The notes under the pieces are model-generated. The model was given only the letters and a program-made list of their open reading frames with translations. It ran no database searches and was not told the origin of the DNA. Below are positions 1 through 6,369 of a stretch of DNA of 33,369 nt, one piece after another. The DNA lies in contig NZ_RYFF01000054.1 of NCBI RefSeq assembly GCF_004138165.1, positions 1 through 33,369 on the forward strand, in the 5' to 3' direction. The DNA comes from Candidatus Chloroploca sp. Khr17 (GTDB taxonomy: Bacteria > Chloroflexota > Chloroflexia > Chloroflexales > Chloroflexaceae). The translations under genes and the position numbers were made by a program. Positions within the stretch are counted from its first letter, which is position 1. Every line of letters begins with the position of its first letter.

Positions 1-55
1 AAAACGAACATATGTATGTCGTCTGGCTCGCCCAATGGACACGTCAACGTAATAT

Positions 56-120
56 CTGCCAGGTGTGCGCCGGGACACCGCTCCGTTCCTCCACGGATCG
101 CGGCGGCGCACACCTGGCAG
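56..120. repeat. 17-bp perfect inverted repeat (long stem-loop)
   Basis: Positions 56-72 and 104-120 are perfect reverse complements (left arm CTGCCAGGTGTGCGCCG), separated by 31 nt. Inside the loop TCCGT (82-86) and ACGGA (93-97) can form a second small stem. No T-tract follows on either strand, so a classical terminator is doubtful; a REP-like intergenic palindrome at the end of an unseen upstream gene is the best reading. Confidence 0.75.
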
Positions 121-207
121 GTTTCCCAGCGCGACGAAGCCGCCCGCCATCCGGACGCCCTCCCGGGCCTCAGGGCGGTTTGACGACCTCTGGTGAAACC
201 CTTTGAG

Positions 208-252
208 GGGGCACCCGCAAGGGCACCCCTTGCGGGTGCCCTTGCGGGTGCC
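208..252. repeat. 15-bp hairpin with tandem 12-bp repeat
   Basis: GGGCACCCGCAAGGG (209-223) is followed after 3 nt by its exact reverse complement (227-241). The right arm continues into a second copy of the 12-mer CTTGCGGGTGCC (229-240 and 241-252), so the same unit occurs once inverted and twice direct. This looks like slippage or duplication within a short palindromic intergenic repeat. No protein-coding signal is seen here. Confidence 0.75.
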
Positions 253-366
253 TCGTTGTTGCCGGGTGCTGCCGTTTGCGCCGCTGGTTGCATGCACACG
301 CTGCCAAAGAGCGCGTATGTTTGTCTCTGGTTTCGTATGATGCAATCGCCCTCGCCAGCATGGTAC

Positions 367-490
367 GAGAGGCTGCCTGAAAAGTCGTCGGGTTGCTCCG
401 GAGTGTCGGCTTTAGCCAGCTAAAGTCGGCACTCCAAGGGCTCACCACGTGGTGGCAAACGATGCTGACACCCTTTTCAGACCGCCTCTG
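367..490. mobile_element. MITE-like element with imperfect terminal inverted repeats
   Basis: The ends 367-384 and 473-490 are inverted copies that differ at a few positions; the innermost 8 bp (CTGAAAAG / CTTTTCAG) match perfectly. In the middle lies a 17-bp palindrome (400-416 / 419-435) whose only two mismatches would be G-U pairs in RNA, centred on a 2-nt loop. The element is about 124 bp, has no coding capacity and abuts the 3' end of the anti-sigma gene. No clear target-site duplication was seen, so mobility is inferred from the terminal repeats only. Confidence 0.5.
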
Positions 491-496
491 AGGGTT

Positions 497-1459
497 TCAC
501 AACGAACCAGTAAGCACTACTGTTGTCCCCGGCGTGGCACTGCCGCCGTCAGGCTCGATGGTCACCATAATCCGTTGGAACGCATTTACCTCACGTGGTG
601 CCTGCACAACCAGGCGTGTGATGCCCGTGCTGTCAACCTGGAAGGTTCCTGCGGCTACTTCACTCGAGCCGTCAGCGAGCCAGAATTGATAGACCTGACC
701 ACTCTCAAGGGTAGGGAGCCCACTGAAGAGCACGACGGCATTTGGTTCACCAGGATACATATACATTTCACCACGTGCGCTCTCGTCGGGGCGTGCAGGA
801 GCTAGTTGACGGGTTGCCACTCCGGGCGCAGTCACAAAGGTGACGATTTGCTCGTCGTGGGCCAGGCGCGCATTGAGTTGCCCGATCCGGTCTTCACTGG
901 CGAGCAACTGATTGCTGATCGCGAGCCACTGTTCCTGGCTAGTGGCAAGTTGCCCCGACAGGGTTTCCTGGCGGGCCTGCGTTTCGGTCAGGCTCTGCTC
1001 CAATGTGGCGATGGCGGTTGTCAACTCACGGTTGGCCTCGTCGAGACGGCGTACGGTGCTACTCAACGTGAGCGTCAGGTTCCCCAGGGCAAAGACGAGT
1101 ACGGCCAGGACGACTGCAAAGCCTGGCATTATCCAGCGGCGCAGGGGCCGCCGTACCTGCGGGGCTGTTGCCGATGGCGCGGGTGCCTGTAGCCGGGTGG
1201 CGCGATCAGCCTCGACCCGGGCAAACAGTTGGGCTTTGACGTGGGCTGGCGGTTCAGCGGCAAGGGTTGCATAGGGCAACAGCGCTGCCACCTCGCGCAA
1301 CTGCCGCAGTTCCTTCTGATGGGCTGGTGAGGTTGCCAGTAAAGCCTCGATTTCCGCCTGCTCATCAAGGTCGAGTGCCCCCAGGACAAAGGCAGCGAGC
1401 AGACTATCAGCTTCATGACCCTCTGCGGACGCATCGTTGGTCTGGTCATGTTTATTCAT
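497..1459 (-). CDS. RskA-like membrane anti-sigma factor
   Basis: A 320-residue protein with an N-terminal cytosolic anti-sigma region (about residues 15-90), a single membrane helix (about 110-132), a predicted extracytoplasmic coiled coil (about 133-203, repeated Leu/Glu/Gln heptads) and a C-terminal beta-rich RskA domain (about 205-320, with YQFWLADGS and a final TVVLTGSL). The family binds and holds an ECF sigma factor at the membrane and releases it after regulated proteolysis. The N-terminal part has no cysteine, so it lacks the HxxxCxxC zinc motif of ZAS anti-sigma factors, as in RskA. It starts with ATG 14 nt after the sigma-factor stop, which fits a sigma/anti-sigma operon. The external signal cannot be read from sequence. 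Confidence 0.88.
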   Translation of the reverse strand: MNKHDQTNDASAEGHEADSLLAAFVLGALDLDEQAEIEALLATSPAHQKELRQLREVAALLPYATLAAEPPAHVKAQLFARVEADRATRLQAPAPSATAPQVRRPLRRWIMPGFAVVLAVLVFALGNLTLTLSSTVRRLDEANRELTTAIATLEQSLTETQARQETLSGQLATSQEQWLAISNQLLASEDRIGQLNARLAHDEQIVTFVTAPGVATRQLAPARPDESARGEMYMYPGEPNAVVLFSGLPTLESGQVYQFWLADGSSEVAAGTFQVDSTGITRLVVQAPREVNAFQRIMVTIEPDGGSATPGTTVVLTGSL

Positions 1460-1473
1460 GGATGCTACACATT

Positions 1474-2115
1474 CTAGCGATCGTCGAGGCTTATGCCTTG
1501 ATCTTGCAAGGCTCCTTTGAGTTTCTGCAGGGCCAGCCTGATCCTGGTTTTCACCGTCCCGAGCGGATGTTCAAGTTGATCGGCAATTTCACGCTGTGAG
1601 AGACCGCCGAAATAGGCCATTTCAATCACCTGACGCTGGTCAGAAGGCAATTCACCGAGCGCATGCATAATCAAGCGTCGCCGTTCAGCATCCCAGGTCA
1701 CATCATCCACTGCGGGCTGAAGATCAGGGATACTCAGCAGGATCTGGTCGTCGCCCTTACCTGTTGCTGGACGTGCCTGGCGGCGACGCAACTCATCAAT
1801 GCATAGGTTGCGTGCAATGCCAAACAGCCACGGCAAAAACTGGCTACTTCCATGACGAAACGTGCTGGCGCGCCGCCATACGCGCCAGAAGGTCTCCTGG
1901 ACAATATCTTCGGCCTGTTCGGTATTATTGACAATGCGCACTGCCAGCCCGTACACAACACGACTGTAGCGATGATACAGTACTTCGAGCGCCTGATTGT
2001 CACCCGTAGCTACTTTGACAATCAATACTTCATCGCTGATATGGGCCTGTTCAGTTTTTTGTTCGGACGTGCCAGTCACGATCACTCCGTGATCTCTATT
2101 CTCTTTACGTACCAT
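1474..2115 (-). CDS. ECF RNA polymerase sigma factor, SigK-like
   Basis: The protein has the two sigma-70 regions of ECF factors: region 2 (from ALEVLYHRYS through QAEDIVQETFWRVWRR, then FLPWLFGIARNLCIDELRRR) and region 4 (ELPSDQRQVIEMAYFGGLSQREIAD, continuing into a GTVKTRIRLALQKLK recognition helix). It would direct RNA polymerase to a small regulon and is probably held inactive by the RskA-like protein encoded just downstream. The start is uncertain: ATG at 2115 is used here, a GTG at 2142 is in frame, and a GTG at 2079 has a GGAG 5 nt upstream. A TATAAT on the minus strand at 2168-2173 could be its -10 box. Confidence 0.9.
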   Translation of the reverse strand: MVRKENRDHGVIVTGTSEQKTEQAHISDEVLIVKVATGDNQALEVLYHRYSRVVYGLAVRIVNNTEQAEDIVQETFWRVWRRASTFRHGSSQFLPWLFGIARNLCIDELRRRQARPATGKGDDQILLSIPDLQPAVDDVTWDAERRRLIMHALGELPSDQRQVIEMAYFGGLSQREIADQLEHPLGTVKTRIRLALQKLKGALQDQGISLDDR

Positions 2116-2167
2116 GCTATTGCACTGGATGTATCCCAGCACGGTGCATTTTTTTCAAAGTGCGCGT

Positions 2168-2173
2168 ATTATA
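2168..2173 (-). promoter_or_regulatory. Possible -10 box for the sigma/anti-sigma operon
   Basis: Minus-strand TATAAT preceded by GTG, about 50 nt upstream of the sigma-factor ATG. No good -35 hexamer is seen at 16-18 nt, so the call rests on the -10 alone; an ECF-type autoregulated promoter elsewhere in the gap is equally possible. Confidence 0.35.
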
Positions 2174-2284
2174 CACGAAGGCACGATCTTTCTGGATCAT
2201 GCAGACGCAAATCTGGTAAAATAATGGACAAAGCTTGTGCAAAATACGTACGCAGTGCATAATATAAAGACGAAAGCTACCAAC

Positions 2285-2312
2285 TTGACAGTTGGTTTGT
2301 TCATGTTATACT
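2285..2312 (+). promoter_or_regulatory. Sigma-70 promoter upstream of the polyprenyl synthase
   Basis: A perfect -35 TTGACA (2285-2290), 16-nt spacer and -10 TATACT (2307-2312). The -35 sits inside a dyad, CCAACT-TGAC-AGTTGG (2280-2295), which could be an operator. Confidence 0.65.
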
Positions 2313-2313
2313 T

Positions 2314-2339
2314 CTGATTGTGATATAATACACAATCAG
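2314..2339 (+). promoter_or_regulatory. Extended -10 promoter enclosed in a 9-bp dyad (CRP/FNR-like)
   Basis: TATAAT (2324-2329) preceded by TGA makes an extended -10. It is flanked by a perfect inverted repeat CTGATTGTG (2314-2322) and CACAATCAG (2331-2339). The core reads TGTGA-N6-ACACA, one base away from the CRP consensus TGTGA-N6-TCACA, with the N6 being the -10 box itself. A regulator bound here would cover the promoter and most likely repress it. Confidence 0.6.
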
Positions 2340-2435
2340 GCAATGTGCTGTACCAGACACACGACCTGGCCCGCAGTACAGGCCCTGACAGACGACCGTT
2401 CCGGACGCCTGCAGGCCCGAGAGAGGAACTGCCTG

Positions 2436-3515
2436 ATGGCAATGTATCAATCACCTTCGAGCGGAGCGGACGTCAGTGTGACAGTTGGGCCACGTGCCAG
2501 CAATGGTGACGGCTATGCGCAGTTGTCACGTTCCAACTCGGTGAATACTATTGTTGAACTCTTTGAGCGTGCGCAACTCACGGCTGATCTCTCTGCTGTT
2601 GAGCAGTTGCTGCTTGAGCATACCGCTTCACGTTCGTTGTTGATCGCGTCGGCCAGTACTCATACGATTCGCTCAGGCGGGAAACGTCTGCGGGCGGCGG
2701 TGGCTCTGCTTGCAGCTCGTCTCGGTCAGTACGCGCTGCCCAATGTGATCCATGCGGCGGCCGCCGTTGAGTTGATCCAGGCCGCTTCGCTTGTCCACGA
2801 TGATCTGGTTGACCAAGCGGCACGGCGGCGAGGGCGCATCACCGTGCATGCCCGTTGGGATAATGACGTGGCTTTGATGGTCGGCGACTATTTTTTTGCG
2901 CTTGCTGCTGCCGAAATGGGCCGTAGCCCCGACTCGCGCATTATTGGCTATTATGCCCACGCGGTGCAGACGATTGTTGAAGGCGAACTGAGCCCCGTTA
3001 CCGTGGTTGAGCCAACTGAGCTTGCGCTTGAGCAATACTATTATAAGACCGGGGCCAAGACAGCCTCGCTCTTTGAGGCAGCCTGTAAGTCTGGTATGGC
3101 CGCTGGTGGTGGGAGTGAGCAGCAGATCGCCGCGCTTGGCCGCTATGGCTTTGATCTCGGGGTCGCTTTTCAGATTATTGATGATGTGCTCGATTTCACT
3201 GGTGATGAGCAGACGCTGGGCAAGCCGGCTGGCAATGATCTGCGTCAGGGTACGATTACTCTCCCGCTGATCCTGGCTCTGTCCCGTACCAAGAGTCCGA
3301 CGCTCCGGATGTTCCTTGAGCACGCGCAACCTTCTGATGCACAGGTCGAGGCGGTGATTAGCGAGGTGCTCGCGTCTGGAGGCGTCGATGCGGCGATTGC
3401 CGAGGCACGGCGGTTTGTCAGCCAGGCTGTCGCTGAACTTGCCGAGTTTCCGCCCTCGGTGGCCCATCGTGGCCTGGTCGAACTCGCGATGTTTGTCCTT
3501 GATCGCAAGGCCTGA
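2436..3515 (+). CDS. Long-chain polyprenyl diphosphate synthase
   Basis: A trans-isoprenyl diphosphate synthase (359 residues) that condenses isopentenyl diphosphate onto an allylic primer. The first Asp-rich motif is DDLVD (D122, D123, D126) and the second is DDVLD (D249, D250, D253), followed by GKPAGNDLRQGT. The residue five before the first motif is a small Ala (AASLVHDD), which in this family points to long products, so the likely role is the menaquinone side chain rather than GGPP for carotenoid or chlorophyll; that assignment is an inference. The ATG at 2436 is chosen because GAGAGGA precedes it; the frame is open upstream to 2292 but those codons overlap the promoter region. The first about 45 residues are polar and extra to the usual fold. 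Confidence 0.88.
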   Translation: MAMYQSPSSGADVSVTVGPRASNGDGYAQLSRSNSVNTIVELFERAQLTADLSAVEQLLLEHTASRSLLIASASTHTIRSGGKRLRAAVALLAARLGQYALPNVIHAAAAVELIQAASLVHDDLVDQAARRRGRITVHARWDNDVALMVGDYFFALAAAEMGRSPDSRIIGYYAHAVQTIVEGELSPVTVVEPTELALEQYYYKTGAKTASLFEAACKSGMAAGGGSEQQIAALGRYGFDLGVAFQIIDDVLDFTGDEQTLGKPAGNDLRQGTITLPLILALSRTKSPTLRMFLEHAQPSDAQVEAVISEVLASGGVDAAIAEARRFVSQAVAELAEFPPSVAHRGLVELAMFVLDRKA

Positions 3516-3557
3516 GTGACTCGGTTGCGTCCTCGAGGCCATATAAATCCGTTGGCA

Positions 3558-3591
3558 TTGATACCAGGTGTCGGGCTGGATATGCTACACT
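3558..3591 (+). promoter_or_regulatory. Promoter giving a near-leaderless kinase mRNA
   Basis: TTGATA (3558-3563), 17-nt spacer, TATGCT (3581-3586); an overlapping extended -10, TGC-TACACT (3583-3591), is also possible. Either places transcription start at about 3593-3598, at or just before the kinase ATG (3598), where no Shine-Dalgarno is visible. Confidence 0.55.
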
Positions 3592-3597
3592 ATAGCC

Positions 3598-5607
3598 ATG
3601 AATCGCCTGGCATCTCAGCACAGAATATCACGTACCCAGGCGTCATACCCACTGGCTGTGCAGGGTGTGGCGCTGCTTGCGCTGGCGGCGATCATCATCG
3701 CCGCTCTGGGTCTTGATCTGCCGCCTGTTCGCCTTGGAGCGCTGGCGGGGGTTTGCCTTGCCCACGGTCTTGCGCTTGCGCTGGTGCCCGCCCGTCGTTT
3801 ACCCCGTTGGGCCCAGGTGATCTACCTCTTGGCTCAGGTTGGGATGGCAAGTGTGGCGCAGATGCTTGCCCCCGCTGGACTCACTGGCTTTGTCTACCTT
3901 GCCGTCGTGCTTCAGGCAATGGTGCTCTTTCCCCTTTGGCTCTGGATTCCCTTTGCCCTCAGCATTTATGCCGTCTGGAGCGGGTTGCTTCTGATGGCGA
4001 CCGCCAGTTTTGTGACTTGGCTTCAAGGGAATCTGGCCCTCGCTTTTCCTGCAACCTGTGCCATGATTGCGGTGATCCTCTATCTGCGCCAGCAGCGTCG
4101 TAGCGAGCAGGTACAGCAGATGCTGCAGCAAGTTCAGCAGCACTACGATCAGTTGACAAGCAGCCTGCGCGATGTGCAGCAGTATACGATGCTTGAAGAA
4201 CGCCACCGCCTGACCCAGACGATTGTTCAGGAAGTTCAGGTGGCCCTCACTCGTACCGAGCAGCATGTCAATAGTGCCCTGAATCTGGCCCAGGCGAATC
4301 TTTCCCGCTTGGAGATGATGGTCGGTCAGACTCGTGCGTCGGCGTCACAGGCGGTTGAACGCCTGCGCGGGGCCGTCGCTACGCTACGTGGCGATGTTCC
4401 TGCGCAACAACCCGTCCAGGTTTTGCCTTCGATGCTCTTTGCCAATGATGAACTGGTGCTCAATGGCCGCCCTGCGACCGTGTTGACGTGGACGCTCCCT
4501 TCGGTCTTTGTGGTGATGGCCGCCGGGTTGACCTTGATGCGCCACGGCTTCAGTCTTGGGCTTGGGCTGACCTTGTTGATCGGCTCGTTGCTGCTTTTGT
4601 TCGTCTATGTGGTGACGCACCGCACCCGGCATGCGCTCTTGTTTCAGATTGGCCTCTTTGTTCAGGTGCTCGTCATTCTTGCGCTGACGACCCTGACCCA
4701 TACCGTGCCACTCTTGATCGGGCTTCTGCTGGTGCTCTGGCAACTTTCGTTGCGCCTTTCGCTGGCACAGGTGCTCCTCTATTTGATCGGTTTGCCGACG
4801 ATTGCGGCGTTGCTGGTCGCCCGCCTTGATCCCGTGGAACTGAGCAGCGAAGCGTTGATGATGGGCGTGGTAGCAACCGTCGCGGTGGGCGGGCCGCTGT
4901 TGTTGGCGCGCTCTCAGCTTGATCGGCGCAAGCAGACCGAGTTGCGTCTTTCGTTGCTCAATGCCGAGGTTGAACAACAGATGGCCGAGGTGCGTGCGCT
5001 GGCTGTGGCCGCCGAGCGCGCCCGGATGGCCCGTGAAGTTCACGATGAGCTTGGTTCACGGTTGATGCTCGTTAGTCTCCAGTTGCAACTCGCCGAGGAA
5101 CTTGCCGCTGAAGATGCCCAGGCGGCCCTGGAACAGTTGCAGATTAGCCGTGAGCATCTGCGCAATGCGTGGTTCAGCGTACGCAGTGTCGCCGACGCCG
5201 AGTTGCCTTTTGCCGCTGGAACCGGCACGCTCTATATGGCTCTGATGGAACTGGTACAATGTTCACATGATGCGATCGCGTTGGTGTGCGAGGGTGAGCT
5301 TGATGATCTGCCGCTCGCTGTGCTGACGACGATCTATCGCACAGTTCAGGAGGGCCTGACGAATGCCCGTAAGCATGCACCCGGCACCGCCGTGAACGTC
5401 TCTATCGTCAGCCTGAACGCATATGTGACCGTGACCCTGATCAATGCGGCGGCAGATGCGGCAGCGTTGTCGTGCTCGCCCCGGCCTACGGGTGGCGGTT
5501 TTGGCCTGGTGGGTCTGCGTGAGCGGGTCGAAGCCCTTGGTGGTGGCCTTGAAGCGGGGCCAAGCGCTGAGGGAGGCTGGCGTGTACGGGTGGTGCTGCC
5601 TGCGTAG
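3598..5607 (+). CDS. NarL-family sensor histidine kinase with two membrane domains and a degenerate extra DHp
   Basis: A 669-residue sensor kinase. Order of parts: a multi-helix membrane domain (about residues 16-170), a Gln-rich coiled coil (about 170-198), a helical segment (about 200-265), a second multi-helix membrane domain (about 297-440), the HisKA_3 dimerisation domain with phospho-acceptor His482 in REVHDELG, and a C-terminal ATPase domain with the N-box QEGLTNARKHA (Asn589) and GGGFGLVGLRERV. The 200-265 segment aligns without gaps to the active HisKA_3 region but has Val210 in place of His. The DxGxG box before GGGFG is not recognisable (LINAAADAAALS), as in some NarL-type kinases. 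Start at ATG 3598 because the promoter lies directly upstream; a GTG at 3568 is in frame but overlaps it. Its partner is the response regulator 28 nt downstream. Confidence 0.88.
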   Translation: MNRLASQHRISRTQASYPLAVQGVALLALAAIIIAALGLDLPPVRLGALAGVCLAHGLALALVPARRLPRWAQVIYLLAQVGMASVAQMLAPAGLTGFVYLAVVLQAMVLFPLWLWIPFALSIYAVWSGLLLMATASFVTWLQGNLALAFPATCAMIAVILYLRQQRRSEQVQQMLQQVQQHYDQLTSSLRDVQQYTMLEERHRLTQTIVQEVQVALTRTEQHVNSALNLAQANLSRLEMMVGQTRASASQAVERLRGAVATLRGDVPAQQPVQVLPSMLFANDELVLNGRPATVLTWTLPSVFVVMAAGLTLMRHGFSLGLGLTLLIGSLLLLFVYVVTHRTRHALLFQIGLFVQVLVILALTTLTHTVPLLIGLLLVLWQLSLRLSLAQVLLYLIGLPTIAALLVARLDPVELSSEALMMGVVATVAVGGPLLLARSQLDRRKQTELRLSLLNAEVEQQMAEVRALAVAAERARMAREVHDELGSRLMLVSLQLQLAEELAAEDAQAALEQLQISREHLRNAWFSVRSVADAELPFAAGTGTLYMALMELVQCSHDAIALVCEGELDDLPLAVLTTIYRTVQEGLTNARKHAPGTAVNVSIVSLNAYVTVTLINAAADAAALSCSPRPTGGGFGLVGLRERVEALGGGLEAGPSAEGGWRVRVVLPA

Positions 5608-5635
5608 TGGTGGGTAGCAGGGACGAGGAATGGCA

Positions 5636-6310
5636 ATGCCCGCGAAAATTCGTGTCCTGATCGTTGATGACCAGGCCTTGATCCGTACGGGTATTGCGAC
5701 GTTACTCGCTCGTAAACCCGATATTGAAGTCGTTGGACAGGCCGGCAATGGGGCCGAGGCCCTTGCCCAGGTTGATGCGCTTGATCCCGATGTGGTCTTG
5801 ATGGATTTGCAAATGCCCGGTATGGACGGTATCGAGGCCACCCGCCGTCTGACGGCGGCTGCGCGCCGCCCTGTCGTGCTGATTTTGACCACCTTTCGCG
5901 ATGATGAACATATCTTGCAAGGGCTTGCCGCCGGGGCCAGGGGTTATCTGCTCAAAGATATGGATCACCGTTCGCTCGCCGAAGCCGTGCGGACGGTCGC
6001 GGCTGGTGGTGCGTTGCTGCATCCCGAGATTACGGCCCAACTCTTGCCCTACCTCGGCAAACTGGTTCCTGCTCAGCCGGATCCTCCCCGTGAACTTGAT
6101 CGCAGCGGTCCCGATCGCCTGGCCCTCTTAACCGAACGCGAACGGCTCATCCTTGGCATGCTCGCCCATGGCCTGACGAATCAGGAGATCAGCGAGCAAC
6201 TCGTGATCAGCATTGGTACCGTGAAAAATCATATCAGTAGCATCCTTAGCAAACTCGCCGTACGTGACCGGACTCAAGCCGCTCTCTGGGCCCGTCAGCA
6301 TGGTCTATAG
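5636..6310 (+). CDS. NarL/FixJ-type response regulator
   Basis: Receiver domain (about residues 5-118) with acidic pocket D11/D12, phospho-acceptor D57 in VLMDLQMPGMDG, the Thr switch region (LTTF, 84-87) and conserved Lys107, followed by a linker and a LuxR-type helix-turn-helix (about 158-220: LTERERLILGMLAHGLTNQE, then GTVKNHISSILSKL). It should be phosphorylated by the upstream kinase and bind DNA as a dimer. GAGGA at 5625-5629 directly touches an ATG at 5630, so the second ATG at 5636 with 6-nt spacing is preferred. Target genes are not visible; the next gene, transketolase, has its own promoter. Confidence 0.92.
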   Translation: MPAKIRVLIVDDQALIRTGIATLLARKPDIEVVGQAGNGAEALAQVDALDPDVVLMDLQMPGMDGIEATRRLTAAARRPVVLILTTFRDDEHILQGLAAGARGYLLKDMDHRSLAEAVRTVAAGGALLHPEITAQLLPYLGKLVPAQPDPPRELDRSGPDRLALLTERERLILGMLAHGLTNQEISEQLVISIGTVKNHISSILSKLAVRDRTQAALWARQHGL

Positions 6311-6317
6311 CCGCCAG

Positions 6318-6326
6318 TGCTATAAT
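6318..6326 (+). promoter_or_regulatory. Extended -10 promoter for transketolase
   Basis: TGC-TATAAT lies 44 nt before the transketolase ATG and 8 nt after the response-regulator stop. There is no good -35 at 16-18 nt, as expected for an extended -10. The same TGCTATAAT string recurs before dam and before the PP2C-like operon. Confidence 0.6.
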
Positions 6327-6369
6327 CAAGAAGGTTTTGCGCTGTTCGGTCTGACGAGGAGTGATTGAC

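Larger units (their letters stand above)
1..496. other. Gene-free palindrome-rich region
   Basis: No convincing gene is present. The short open frames have no ribosome-binding site, have biased low-complexity composition (Arg/Pro/Ser-rich) and run through palindromes. The stretch holds a 17-bp inverted repeat (56-120), a 15-bp hairpin with tandem 12-mers (208-252) and a MITE-like element (367-490) that ends just downstream of the anti-sigma stop codon. Confidence 0.6.

Noticed and set aside
12-206. Small open frame near the window start
   Set aside because: It has no ribosome-binding site, an Arg/Pro/Ser-rich composition and runs through the 56-120 inverted repeat.
2292-2435. Upstream extension of the polyprenyl synthase frame
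   Set aside because: It overlaps the promoter and operator dyads; GAGAGGA supports the ATG at 2436.
3509-3541. Possible terminator after the polyprenyl synthase (GGCCTGAG...CTCGAGGCC)
   Set aside because: The stem has a bulge and a long loop, and no T-tract follows.
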